Origin: a virus
Direction: 5' to 3' (one strand)
DNA: 64,000 nt
Virus record (IMG/VR): IMGVR_UViG_3300042558_001959
Location: 37,981-101,980 of that record
Part shown: positions 47,242-54,450 of the stretch, in pieces
How positions within the stretch are numbered: the stretch's first letter is position 1
Layout: the number at the start of each line of letters is the position of its first letter
The notes under the pieces: model-generated
Told to the model about the DNA's origin: nothing
The model's database searches: none
Seen by the model: the letters and a program-made list of their open reading frames with translations, nothing else
Position numbers and translations under genes: made by a program

Positions 47242-47490
47242 ATGTTTGGCACCCCACTCATCTTAGAAAAAGATGATAAAAAAAGTGGGGCTATAGCTTG
47301 GGGCGGTTTAGCCCTTGGTATTATAGTGTATGATATATATGCTATAAAGTCCAAAAAAATCGAGACACTAACTCGAGCTTTTTGGAGGCATACAGAAAAT
47401 AAAATAACAGGAAGTATATTCACAGGAGTGTGGCTAGGTTTAACTTTTCATCTTCTTATAGAGAAGCTAATTAGAAAGAATTTTTCCTAA
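47242..47490 (+). CDS. Small two-helix membrane protein of the lysis region (82 aa)
   Basis: The ATG at 47242 follows the previous stop by one base and lacks a Shine-Dalgarno, so it is probably translated by re-initiation. Two hydrophobic segments are visible: SGAIAWGGLALGIIVYDIYAI (about residues 15-34, quoted here as AWGGLALGIIVYDIYAI) and GSIFTGVWLGLTFHLLI (about 58-74). Between them lies a charged stretch with Glu-Thr-Leu and Arg. This pattern, ending in a xxHLL segment, is like small membrane proteins beside actinobacteriophage lysis genes. It may act as an accessory holin. A composite stem-loop covers codons 4-17. Confidence 0.7.
   Translation: MFGTPLILEKDDKKSGAIAWGGLALGIIVYDIYAIKSKKIETLTRAFWRHTENKITGSIFTGVWLGLTFHLLIEKLIRKNFS
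47252..47290 (+). other. Composite stem-loop at the start of the membrane-protein gene
   Basis: CCCCACT at 47252-47258 pairs with AGTGGGG at 47284-47290. Inside it, CATCTT at 47259-47264 pairs with AAGATG at 47270-47275 around a 5-nt loop. The two helices stack with a single 8-nt A-rich bulge (47276-47283), giving 13 base pairs. No T-tract follows, so it is not a standard terminator. It begins 12 nt after the last codon of the abundant upstream protein and may stabilise that mRNA's 3' end or limit translation of the membrane protein. Confidence 0.5.
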
Positions 47491-47500
47491 GGTAGGTATT

Positions 47501-47698
47501 ATGAATAAATTACAAAAAGATATTTTAGAAAGAGCTATTTGGACAGCAGCGCAAGCTTTTATAGCCGTATATACCGTAGGTGGTGTTGATGAAATCAAGT
47601 CAGCTGCCACAGCTGCGGTTGCAGCAGCAATAAGTGTTGTTAAAGGTTTGGTCGCAACAAAAATGGGCGATCCCGAAAGTGCAGCAACAATCAAATAA
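47501..47698 (+). CDS. Holin, r1t-like (65 aa)
   Basis: The N-terminal pattern DILERAIWTAAQAFIAVYTVGG followed by a second helix rich in Ala and Val (TAAVAAAISVVKGLVATKM) fits the phage r1t holin family, whose members read roughly as ERA-x-T-x-AQ...ALxxLxS. Two short membrane helices are expected. Such proteins open the inner membrane at the end of infection. AAGG/TAGG lies upstream (47489-47496). No endolysin gene adjoins it; the tail lysin gene 23 kb upstream is the only cell-wall hydrolase recognised in the window. The gene is the last before the regulatory gap at 47699. Confidence 0.7.
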   Translation: MNKLQKDILERAIWTAAQAFIAVYTVGGVDEIKSAATAAVAAAISVVKGLVATKMGDPESAATIK

Positions 47699-47725
47699 TC
47701 CGTAATCTCACACAAGTCTCCAGTA

Positions 47726-47746
47726 ACACATGCTATAATGATGTGT
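47726..47746 (+). promoter_or_regulatory. Extended -10 promoter within an inverted repeat (candidate operator)
   Basis: TGCTATAAT at 47731-47739 is a perfect extended -10 element (TGn-TATAAT). The hexamer is bracketed by ACACAT at 47726-47731 and ATGTGT at 47741-47746, an inverted repeat with a 9-nt centre that could bind a repressor dimer. There is no convincing -35 at the expected place. Transcription would start near 47746-47747 and enter the hairpin at 47773. It is the only good promoter candidate between the lysis genes and the metabolic genes. Confidence 0.55.
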
Positions 47747-47857
47747 ATGCAGGAAGTAAATACTATAAGCAGCCCCGCCTTAATGGCGGGGTTGTCTTAT
47801 TCATGCCAGCCTTTTATACCTTTTAGTGTGTTTATCCGATTTTATGAAGGATTTTAA
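47747..47857 (+). CDS. Possible leaderless 36-aa leader ORF
   Basis: The ATG at 47747 lies exactly 7 nt after the TATAAT hexamer, so it would be at or next to the transcription start, as in leaderless actinobacterial mRNAs. The frame runs for 36 codons, passes right through the terminator hairpin, and ends with TAA at 47855-47857, directly against the ATG of the next gene. Ribosomes on it would cover the hairpin and could favour read-through. An open frame of this length can arise by chance, so this is a hypothesis. Confidence 0.25.
   Translation: MQEVNTISSPALMAGLSYSCQPFIPFSVFIRFYEGF
47773..47797 (+). terminator. Rho-independent terminator after the holin
   Basis: CCCCGCC at 47773-47779 pairs perfectly with GGCGGGG at 47785-47791 around the loop TTAAT, followed by TTGTCTTATT. 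The 7-bp all-GC stem stands out in this AT-rich genome. It would end the late transcript and, because it is also downstream of the promoter at 47734, could attenuate the metabolic operon. Confidence 0.8.
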
Positions 47858-48568
47858 ATGTCAATGAAAGAAATAGAAGAAGCCATTAGTAGCAATAGCC
47901 TTCCACTTTCTGTTGCAGAAAAGTACTTGAAACTGTACATAGCAGATATAAATTGGTCAGAACACATAGCTGCTCTGTGGAAAAACTCAATGAACAAATT
48001 TAGTAACGAAACTGAAGCAAAAGACCACATTAAACGAGCAGTAGCTTGCGCTACTATACTTCCTCTAGTGGAAAATACGCCCATACCAGACCCGCCTAGT
48101 AATCTATTATTTTGGTGTACTGCGTGGAAACAGTTCTACAGAGATGATTGGTTTAAGATATTTATAGATGTTCTAAAAGAAGATCTCGAAATATCTAAGA
48201 ATAGAAATAAAATAATAACCCTTGGTATTGTAGAGCCAATTGATATAGCACCAATGACTAGGCAGGCTTATAACTGGCTATATGAGTCAGCAGTAAGTCA
48301 TGACTGCATAAACGATAGTAATCGTGAGGATATTGAAAATAAATTTAAGAATATTGTCAAAGCCTATGGTGGAGCAGTAATATGTAATATGTTTGTAAAT
48401 CATAAAGTATTTGTAAATAAAGTATTCAATTGGCGAAGTGGATACTTTTTTGAAAAGCAAATACACAAAGTGTATACATTAGATCAAATATGCAAGATAA
48501 AATCAACAGAGATAGCTAAAATAAACCCTAAATACATAAGAAAAATAGAAAATAAAATAGGAGCATAA
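47858..48568 (+). CDS. Hypothetical protein (236 aa), first gene of the metabolic operon
   Basis: GAAGGA at 47845-47850 is 7 nt before the ATG. The protein is mostly helical, with Trp-rich stretches (NWSEHIAALWKNSM, FWCTAWKQFYRDDWFK). I see no catalytic motif and no membrane segment and do not recognise a family. It is followed at 3 nt by the ribonucleotide reductase gene and probably co-transcribed with it, so a link to nucleotide metabolism or host takeover is possible but unproven. Confidence 0.7.
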   Translation: MSMKEIEEAISSNSLPLSVAEKYLKLYIADINWSEHIAALWKNSMNKFSNETEAKDHIKRAVACATILPLVENTPIPDPPSNLLFWCTAWKQFYRDDWFKIFIDVLKEDLEISKNRNKIITLGIVEPIDIAPMTRQAYNWLYESAVSHDCINDSNREDIENKFKNIVKAYGGAVICNMFVNHKVFVNKVFNWRSGYFFEKQIHKVYTLDQICKIKSTEIAKINPKYIRKIENKIGA

Positions 48569-48571
48569 CAA

Positions 48572-50506
48572 ATGGAAAATATTATTCTTTCAAAAGAATT
48601 CGTTAATTCATACGCAGATAAAAAAGCACCTTGGGGCTTTAATGGTTTAGGGGAAATAGTCTATCGCAGAACTTATTCAAGAGATATTGAATCCCTTGGT
48701 CGCAAAGAATACTGGCATGAAACAATCGAACGCTGTATTAACGGTGCACAAGCAATTGGGGCGAATTACACGAAAGAAGAAGCCGAAAGATTATTTGATT
48801 ACATCTTTAACCTTAAGGGTATTTTTGCTGGGCGCTGCTTGTGGCAATTAGGGACACCCTTGGTGGAAAAAATGAGTGGTGTTTCTTTAGTGAACTGTTG
48901 GATGACAACAATCTCAAAGGTTGAAGATTTTCAATTCCTAATGGATCATTTAATGGTTGGCGGTGGAGTCGGTTTTACAGTCGAAAGAGCTAGCGTCCAC
49001 GATTTCCCTAAAGTACAAAATGTGGGATATGTTCGCCATGAAAAAACTAACGATGCTGACTTTATTGTAGGTGATTCACGCAATGGTTGGTCAGCTCTGC
49101 TTGGTAAAGTTCTTAAGAGTTACTTTGAAACTGGAGAATCTTTTACTTATAGCACTATTCTAGTTCGTGGATATGGCGCAACTCTCAAGACATTTGGGGG
49201 AACAGCATCAGGCCCTGAAGTTCTGATTGAGGGAATTCTAAATATATGCGACATTCTTAATGCTAGAGTTGGAAAGAAAATTCGTTCCATCGATGCCCTA
49301 GATATCGCTAACATAATAGGCAAAATAGTAGTAGCTGGCTCTGCTCGCCGTTCTGCTCAAATCGCCATTGGAGATCCTGATGACTTCCTCTTCTTAAAGG
49401 CTAAGAATTGGGGCAAGGGAGATATCCCAGCTTGGCGTGCAAACTCTAATAACTCAATCTACGCAGATTCATATGACGAAATAATTGATGAATTCTGGAA
49501 GGGTTATGATGGATCTGGTGAGCCGTATGGTTTGATTAACCGTAATTTAATTCGCAAGAATGGTAGACTTGGCGAAAAGGTCAATGACAATAAAGTTATT
49601 GGAACTAATCCATGTGGAGAAATTGGCCTAGAAGACGGCGAGCCTTGTAACTTAGCTGAGATTTTCTTACCTAATATTTCTTCTAAAGAAGAACTATTTG
49701 ATGTTAGTGCACTTCTCTATAAGACGCAAAAAGCTATTACAACATTGGCTTACCCATACAAAAAGAGCCGAGATGTAATTGAGCGAAATAGAAGATTAGG
49801 TCAAGGCATTACTGGCTGGCTCCAAGCCACGGAAGAACAATTGTCTTGGGTTGACGACGCTTATAAAAATCTTAAAGCTGTTGACGAAAAGTGGTCAAAT
49901 GAAATTAAAATTAATAAATCAATTAAATTAACAACGGTTAAGCCTAGTGGAACATTAAGTCTTCTAGCTGGAGTTACTCCCGGCATTCATCCTGCGTACG
50001 CGCAATATTATATTCGCCGTGTACGCATGGGAAGCAATGATCCATTGGTTAATTATTGTAGAGAAAAAGGTCATAAAGTTCAATACGATATTGGGCTAGA
50101 TGGCAAGGAAAATCATACAATTTGTGTAGTGGAGTTCCCATGCGAAACGCCCGAACACGCTACCCTGGCAAAGGAACTGACTGCTATAGAGCAACTAGAA
50201 TGGGTAGTTCGTGCCCAAACAAGTTGGGCAGACAATAATGTAAGTGTTACGGTATATTATCGTAAAGAAGAGCTTCCCGAAATTCAAGAGTGGATGAAAA
50301 AGAACTATAAAAATAAGGTAAAGTCAGTTTCATTCCTTCTTCATAGTGATCATGGTTTTATTATGGCTCCATATGAAGAAATTACATTGGATACATATAA
50401 TAAGTTAAAGTCAAAAATTAAAGATGGAATCAATTTTGCCGACTCAAGCAATATAGATTTATTAGATAACCTTGAGTGTGAAGGCGGAGCTTGTCCGATT
50501 AAGTGA
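48572..50506 (+). CDS. nrdJ: Class II (cobalamin-dependent) ribonucleoside-triphosphate reductase, monomeric type (644 aa)
   Basis: It reduces ribonucleotides to deoxyribonucleotides with adenosylcobalamin. All expected cysteines are present: C109 (VNCWM) and C359 (EPCNLAE) as the active-site pair, C348 in NPCGEI as the thiyl-radical site with E350 beside it, and C636/C641 in the C-terminal CEGGAC as the shuttle pair. The spacing C348 to C359 (11) and the C-x4-C tail match the monomeric Lactobacillus leichmannii type (C408/C419, C731/C736). KPSGTLSLLAGVTPGIHPAY is the expected late substrate-binding loop. The length of 644 is shorter than the 739 of that enzyme. It is followed by ThyX and a dCMP deaminase-like protein, forming a dNTP supply operon. 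I see no intein. Confidence 0.95.
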   Translation: MENIILSKEFVNSYADKKAPWGFNGLGEIVYRRTYSRDIESLGRKEYWHETIERCINGAQAIGANYTKEEAERLFDYIFNLKGIFAGRCLWQLGTPLVEKMSGVSLVNCWMTTISKVEDFQFLMDHLMVGGGVGFTVERASVHDFPKVQNVGYVRHEKTNDADFIVGDSRNGWSALLGKVLKSYFETGESFTYSTILVRGYGATLKTFGGTASGPEVLIEGILNICDILNARVGKKIRSIDALDIANIIGKIVVAGSARRSAQIAIGDPDDFLFLKAKNWGKGDIPAWRANSNNSIYADSYDEIIDEFWKGYDGSGEPYGLINRNLIRKNGRLGEKVNDNKVIGTNPCGEIGLEDGEPCNLAEIFLPNISSKEELFDVSALLYKTQKAITTLAYPYKKSRDVIERNRRLGQGITGWLQATEEQLSWVDDAYKNLKAVDEKWSNEIKINKSIKLTTVKPSGTLSLLAGVTPGIHPAYAQYYIRRVRMGSNDPLVNYCREKGHKVQYDIGLDGKENHTICVVEFPCETPEHATLAKELTAIEQLEWVVRAQTSWADNNVSVTVYYRKEELPEIQEWMKKNYKNKVKSVSFLLHSDHGFIMAPYEEITLDTYNKLKSKIKDGINFADSSNIDLLDNLECEGGACPIK

Positions 50507-50862
50507 CAAATATCATGCCTGAAAAAGAAGACTTTGACAATGAAGATTTTGAAAAGATATTTACTGAAATTGTTAGTTCAGATGAATTAAAAGATATGTC
50601 AGATCATTTTGAAAAAGATGTAAAGCTTGGATTAAAAGAACTCCTTTTAATCCAGCAATCGCTATCAGATGCTATGAGTCATATATCTGAAGTTTTAATA
50701 AATTCAGTTGATGGAGAAGAACAATTAATAACTAATGGAGATAACATTTACAGTAGTTTATTGTCTTCACTCTATAAAATATCTGAAGACTTTAACGAAT
50801 GTATGATAGAATATTACTCTGATTTAGACATAGACGATGAAGGAGATGAAAATGGAATATGA
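50503..50862 (+). CDS. Small acidic protein (119 aa)
   Basis: GTG at 50503 overlaps the RNR stop (GTGA); an ATG at 50515 is an alternative with no better ribosome site. The protein is strongly acidic, predicted helical, and begins with DFDNEDFEKIFTEI and ends with SDLDIDDEGDENGI. No family recognised. Its place between RNR and ThyX, with coupled translation on both sides, suggests a helper in dNTP synthesis or a DNA-mimic-like acidic protein. Both are speculation. Confidence 0.6.
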   Translation: MTNIMPEKEDFDNEDFEKIFTEIVSSDELKDMSDHFEKDVKLGLKELLLIQQSLSDAMSHISEVLINSVDGEEQLITNGDNIYSSLLSSLYKISEDFNECMIEYYSDLDIDDEGDENGI

Positions 50863-51565
50863 TTCAGTTAATGAACCCTCCATTAAAAAAGTTTTAGACA
50901 AAGGTTATGTAAGATTAGTTGATATAATGGGTTCGGATCTTAGTGTGGCAAACGCCGCACGAGCATCTTTTGCAAAAGAATCAATTGAACTATCAGCGGC
51001 CGATGCAAGATTGATTGATTATTTAGCGAGAGAAAATCATATGTCGCCTTTCAGACATGCGTTTATGACATTTGAATTTAAGGCACCATTGATGGTTGCT
51101 CGCCAACATTGGAAGTATGTAATTGGTTCAGATCATACTATGGATTCTTGGAATGAATCTAGTAGAAGATATGTAACTTCTGAGCCTGAATTTTATATTC
51201 CCTTAAAAGAAGAGTGGAGACTGGCACCAGACAATAAGAAGCAGGGGTCTGGAGGACCTCTTGATCCCTGGACTGGAACATTGCTGTCTCAGCAATTGGA
51301 AGATTACATCCAGCAGGGTGAAGCTCTTTACAACATGGCTATGCAAAATGGTGTGGCAGCTGAACAGGCAAGATTGTTTCTCCCGGCATACGGCATGTAT
51401 GTCATATACAGATGGTCATGCAGCCTACAATCAGTAGCCCTATTCCTTAACCAACGCCTTGAAGAAGACTCTCAGAAAGAGATCCAAGACTACGCCCGCG
51501 CTGTCAAAGATTTAATTATTGATAAATTTCCTGTATCGATACCTTTGTTGACTGGTGTATCATGA
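50852..51565 (+). CDS. thyX: Flavin-dependent thymidylate synthase ThyX (237 aa)
   Basis: It makes dTMP from dUMP using FAD and methylene-tetrahydrofolate. Family features are DLSVANAARASF near the N-terminus, the MSPFRHAFMTFEFKAP segment, the signature SWNESSRRY (canonical SxNExSxRY) and the late EQARLFLPAYGMYVIYRWSCS. Between the expected RHR-like part (ARQHWKY) and SWNESSRRY there are about ten extra residues, so the canonical RHRxxS spacing is not kept. Similar insertions occur in phage enzymes. AAGGAG at 50840-50845 places the start at ATG 50852, not at the ATG 50837 that overlaps this ribosome site. The stop overlaps the next ATG (ATGA). Confidence 0.93.
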   Translation: MEYDSVNEPSIKKVLDKGYVRLVDIMGSDLSVANAARASFAKESIELSAADARLIDYLARENHMSPFRHAFMTFEFKAPLMVARQHWKYVIGSDHTMDSWNESSRRYVTSEPEFYIPLKEEWRLAPDNKKQGSGGPLDPWTGTLLSQQLEDYIQQGEALYNMAMQNGVAAEQARLFLPAYGMYVIYRWSCSLQSVALFLNQRLEEDSQKEIQDYARAVKDLIIDKFPVSIPLLTGVS

Positions 51566-51723
51566 TAGTAGATGCAATTAGAGTAATTCTATTTGTAGTA
51601 TTTATTAATTGGGCATTTACGATGCATTCTATGTCTCAATCTGCAACTAATACAAAGAATAGAAAAATAATAATTGCCATATCCATACTAGCTTCAGCGA
51701 TAGCAGCTATATTAGTTCTATGA
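51562..51723 (+). CDS. Small two-helix membrane protein (53 aa)
   Basis: This short ORF bridges ThyX and the deaminase gene with ATGA overlaps at both ends, the sign of a real coupled gene. It has two hydrophobic segments, VILFVVFINWAF and IIIAISILASAIAAILVL, joined by a short polar loop with Lys and Arg. No family recognised. It would lie in the inner membrane; a role in superinfection exclusion or as a modifier of a host membrane protein is only a guess. Confidence 0.6.
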   Translation: MIVDAIRVILFVVFINWAFTMHSMSQSATNTKNRKIIIAISILASAIAAILVL

Positions 51724-52181
51724 CAGTTACAAGAAAAGATACCCAATACATGCAGATGTGTATTTCCGTGGCTAATATTTTTTCTACTTGTGGAAAAAGA
51801 AAATATTCAGCTGTCCTAGTAGATACACAGGGGCACATAGTCGGAGTCGGATATAACGGTGGACCTAAGGGAAAGCAGCACTGTGAAGACGGTGGATGCC
51901 CTAGATTAGCTGAGAAGTCACCTAGTGGATCAAATTATGATAACTGCATAGCAGTTCACGCTGAAGCTAATGCTCTTCTCCATTCGGATTATTCTAGTAG
52001 ACCAGAAAACATATATATAAATGGTCCTCCATGTTTTTCTTGCGCTAAGCTAATAGCTAATTCAACAATAAAAAATGTCTATTACATATATGATGAATCC
52101 TATAAGGATTGGGATAATGTAAAGAAATTTTTATCAGAATGTTCAATCAATGTATTCGAGGTTAATAATGCCAGCGGCTAA
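51720..52181 (+). CDS. dCMP/cytidine deaminase-like enzyme (153 aa)
   Basis: It carries the zinc-dependent deaminase signature: H80-A-E82 in AVHAEANAL and PPC105FSC108 in GPPCFSCAK. The upstream part (VGVGYNGGPKG, HCEDGGCPR) matches dCMP deaminases of the phage T4/ComEB type, where an extra Cys/His site often binds a second zinc. It would convert dCMP to dUMP, the substrate of the ThyX encoded 160 nt upstream. The start is coupled to the small membrane protein (ATGA). The stop overlaps the next gene by 14 nt. Confidence 0.9.
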   Translation: MTVTRKDTQYMQMCISVANIFSTCGKRKYSAVLVDTQGHIVGVGYNGGPKGKQHCEDGGCPRLAEKSPSGSNYDNCIAVHAEANALLHSDYSSRPENIYINGPPCFSCAKLIANSTIKNVYYIYDESYKDWDNVKKFLSECSINVFEVNNASG

Positions 52182-52389
52182 ACTAAATTATATGGTAGTA
52201 TATAAAAATCATAGTCAAGTTTACGGATGTTCATCTAAGAAAATAGCACTTGATAGCCCTCCCCCCGAAGGGATGTCATTAGAAGATAAGAACATATTTT
52301 TCGTAACATTTGAACCAGACACTGATAATATGTGTTTATACAAAGTAAGTAATGAGCAAGAAAGTAATGACAAGGAAGAAAATGAGTAA
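52168..52389 (+). CDS. Small hypothetical protein (73 aa)
   Basis: GAGG at 52158-52161 places the start at ATG 52168 (MPAAKLNYMVVY), in preference to an in-frame ATG at 52150. The protein is a compact strand-rich core with an acidic C-terminal tail (NEQESNDKEENE). No family recognised. It overlaps both neighbours, in keeping with an operon of small early genes. Confidence 0.6.
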   Translation: MPAAKLNYMVVYKNHSQVYGCSSKKIALDSPPPEGMSLEDKNIFFVTFEPDTDNMCLYKVSNEQESNDKEENE

Positions 52390-52600
52390 GAAGAAAATCT
52401 CAGTTAAACTAAATGTAGGCGAAACTGCAATCGTCATCAATCATGAATTAGCTATGCACATAGCCGAAACATATGATTATTTAGCAACTGAACATCAAGA
52501 TGAACATTCAGATTCATTTAGGGAAATAGCAGATCACATAAGATTTCAAGCTAATGAAAATCACTATGATGAATCAGATGATGAATATGAAGAATGGTAA
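52382..52600 (+). CDS. Small acidic hypothetical protein (72 aa)
   Basis: AAGGA at 52372-52376 sets the start at ATG 52382 (MSKKKISVKLNVG), not the earlier in-frame ATG at 52352. A basic and strand-forming N-terminus is followed by a helix rich in His and Asp (AETYDYLATEHQDEHSDSF) and an acidic end (DESDDEYEEW). No family recognised. Confidence 0.55.
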   Translation: MSKKKISVKLNVGETAIVINHELAMHIAETYDYLATEHQDEHSDSFREIADHIRFQANENHYDESDDEYEEW

Positions 52601-52841
52601 AATTACTTTCTTGATTAGCTCTTTTATTTTGGGTGTTTCAATTGCTAGAAATAAATCTATGAATTCTTTAAAACCCAAGAAAAAAGATCCAACTGTATAT
52701 CAATATAAAAATAGATTAAAAGAGTTTTATGACTCTGATATATTGTTTGATATAGAACAAGAATTCCTATCCTTAGTAGAATTCGGATTAAGTCCTACAT
52801 CCGCTTTTGATGCGGTAATTGAATTTGGAGAAATAAATTGA
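52554..52841 (+). CDS. Small protein with one N-terminal membrane segment (about 85-95 aa)
   Basis: The frame is open from ATG 52554 but offers further in-frame ATGs at 52566, 52569, 52578, 52581 and 52587. The later ones give a shorter overlap with the previous gene, so the start is uncertain. A hydrophobic segment (ITFLISSFILGVSIA) is followed by basic residues and a soluble helical domain ending in TSAFDAVIEFGEIN. Its stop overlaps the TTG start of the glycosyltransferase gene (TTGA). Confidence 0.5.
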   Translation: MKITMMNQMMNMKNGKITFLISSFILGVSIARNKSMNSLKPKKKDPTVYQYKNRLKEFYDSDILFDIEQEFLSLVEFGLSPTSAFDAVIEFGEIN

Positions 52842-53629
52842 TAGACCTCTGCGTAATTAACTACAATACAAGATCATTACTGAATAGATTTTTAGATTGC
52901 CTTCATAGCGATTTGCATGAGACTGCTAAGGTCTGGAATCTATACATAGCAGATAACGGCTCACAAGATGATAGTGTTGATTGGTTGAAATATAATTATC
53001 AAAGATATAGAATTAATAAATTCTATGATAATGACAATATAGGATACTCTGGAGCCTGCAATCAATTAGCTGGAGAAGGATCATCCGATATAATCGCACT
53101 GTTAAATGCAGACGTATGGATGACTAGTGCGTCGATGGTAAGAGCTCAACAAATTTTTGATGAGAATCCAGATATTCATATTCTTGGTCCTAAGCAAAGA
53201 GATGAAAATGGATTAATAACGCATGCGGGAATTGTTGGCACCAATACAGCTCCAGCTCATCGTGGTTGGAGACAAAGTGATTTTGACGACCAGCTCTATA
53301 AAGATAGAGTTCCATGTGTTACGGTCTCAGGCTCAGCCTACTTTATCCGCAGAGAAGTTTGGGACACATTAACAAATCATCCTAAGTATCAAGAGATGTA
53401 TCCTGGAGCAACAGGCGCATTCCTCCCCACTCCCCACTATTACGAAGAGACGTGGTGTTCATATTTTGCAAGACATCTAGGCTATAATGTGGTGTATGAT
53501 GGAACTGTTTCCATTGGCCATAGCTGGCACAAATCTTCACCGGTTGGTGGAGAAGCGGATTCTAAATTCAAAGAAAGTCAAGCAATATTTCGCAAAGCAT
53601 GCGACTACATTGGAATAGAAAGAGATTAA
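52838..53629 (+). CDS. Family 2 glycosyltransferase, rhamnosyltransferase-like (263 aa)
   Basis: GT2 features are visible in order: DLCVINYNTRSLL (first strand), ADNGSQDDSVDW (nucleotide-binding loop), NDNIGYSGACNQ, and LLNADVW in the place of the metal-binding DxD. These are followed by VSGSAYFIRREVW and the acceptor-side YEETWCSYFARHLGYNVVY, ending near GHSWHKSS. It would transfer a sugar from a nucleotide donor to an unknown acceptor such as phage protein, phage DNA or host surface sugar. The start is TTG, overlapping the previous stop, with GGAG at 52826-52829. A second GT2 gene lies at 55142. Confidence 0.87.
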   Translation: MIDLCVINYNTRSLLNRFLDCLHSDLHETAKVWNLYIADNGSQDDSVDWLKYNYQRYRINKFYDNDNIGYSGACNQLAGEGSSDIIALLNADVWMTSASMVRAQQIFDENPDIHILGPKQRDENGLITHAGIVGTNTAPAHRGWRQSDFDDQLYKDRVPCVTVSGSAYFIRREVWDTLTNHPKYQEMYPGATGAFLPTPHYYEETWCSYFARHLGYNVVYDGTVSIGHSWHKSSPVGGEADSKFKESQAIFRKACDYIGIERD

Positions 53630-53630
53630 A

Positions 53631-54029
53631 ATGTCAGATAAATTAAATCCATGGATATATAACGCAGAAGTAAAAAAAGTTGTTGATGGCGATACATTTG
53701 ATATTGTTATTGACTTAGGATTTGACACCCTGAAAAAGGGTAGAGTTCGTCTTTATGGAGTAAATACTCCCGAGAGTCGCACTACGAATCTCGAAGAAAA
53801 GAAAATGGGCTTAGCAGCAAAAGAATTTACTGATCAATGGTTAACAGCCGCTAGCCATAAGGTTAAGATAGAAACTATTATTGACAAGAATGAAAAGTAT
53901 GGAAGAGTGCTAGCAAGAGTATGGAATCAAGCCGGAGAGTGCCTAAATGATGCTATAATAGCATCTGGTCTTGCTAGAGAATACTTTGGCGTAGGCGACA
54001 AAACATTCACCGAATTTAAAAAGGATTAA
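53631..54029 (+). CDS. Staphylococcal nuclease-like (thermonuclease) protein (132 aa)
   Basis: This is a near-complete SNase domain. It has VVDGDTF with D21, RVRLYGVNTPE with R40 and E48, and EKYGRVLARVW with R92, matching Asp21, Arg35, Glu43 and Arg87 of the S. aureus enzyme. N45 stands where that enzyme has Asp40. It has no signal peptide, so it probably acts in the cytoplasm, for example on host DNA or RNA. The same fold appears at the end of the 3728-aa hub-like protein, also with Asn at this site. Next to it are genes for a Pyr_excise-like protein and a deoxyribosyltransferase-like protein, which fits nucleic-acid scavenging. Confidence 0.88.
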   Translation: MSDKLNPWIYNAEVKKVVDGDTFDIVIDLGFDTLKKGRVRLYGVNTPESRTTNLEEKKMGLAAKEFTDQWLTAASHKVKIETIIDKNEKYGRVLARVWNQAGECLNDAIIASGLAREYFGVGDKTFTEFKKD

Positions 54030-54030
54030 A

Positions 54031-54450
54031 GTGCAGACATTTCTACCATATGCAGACTTTCAAAAATCTGTAGAAGTATTAGATTATCGTCGTCTTGGAA
54101 AACAGCGCGTTGAGACATTTCAAGTTCTCAATATACTCTTAGAAAGAACACCAACAAAAGGCTGGAGAAATCATCCAGTAACACTGATGTGGACTGGTTA
54201 TGAATCCGCTTTAAAGTTGTATCAGAATATGACTATCCGCGAATGGTCCCGCAGAGGATATAAGAATAATATGTCCTTTGAGGAAATAGAACCAAACTCA
54301 GTAGTCATGCCAGCATGGTTTGGCATTGATGAATTCCATAGATCACATAGATCAAATCTTCTTCGTAAAGATTTTGGATATTATTCACAATATTTTGACG
54401 AACCAAATGATTTAGAATATTATTGGCCAGGAGTATCATATGCCGCTTAA
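54031..54450 (+). CDS. MSMEG_6728/Pyr_excise-like protein (139 aa)
   Basis: The beginning MQTFLPYADFQKS, VLDYRRLGKQRVETFQ, the middle GWRNHPVTLMWTGYESAL and REWSRRGY match a small family common in Actinobacteria and their phages that is annotated as related to pyrimidine-dimer DNA glycosylase (T4 endonuclease V superfamily). A DNA repair role is likely by family but not shown here. The start is GTG with AAAAAGGA upstream. The end overlaps the next ATG by 11 nt. The family supports an actinobacterial host. Confidence 0.75.
   Translation: MQTFLPYADFQKSVEVLDYRRLGKQRVETFQVLNILLERTPTKGWRNHPVTLMWTGYESALKLYQNMTIREWSRRGYKNNMSFEEIEPNSVVMPAWFGIDEFHRSHRSNLLRKDFGYYSQYFDEPNDLEYYWPGVSYAA

Noticed and set aside
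47699-47857. tRNA or riboswitch in the largest gap.
   Set aside because: No cloverleaf, CCA-type end or cobalamin-box-like core was seen. The gap is explained by promoter, hairpin and the ribosome site of the next gene.
48572-50506. Intein in the ribonucleotide reductase, a frequent insertion point.
   Set aside because: The catalytic cysteine regions are continuous and the total length (644 aa) is shorter than the reference enzyme.
53952-53960. A second TGCTATAAT extended -10 inside the SNase gene.
   Set aside because: It is inside coding sequence (Asn-Asp-Ala-Ile-Ile), lacks a -35, and no transcription unit clearly begins after it. In AT-rich DNA it may be chance.
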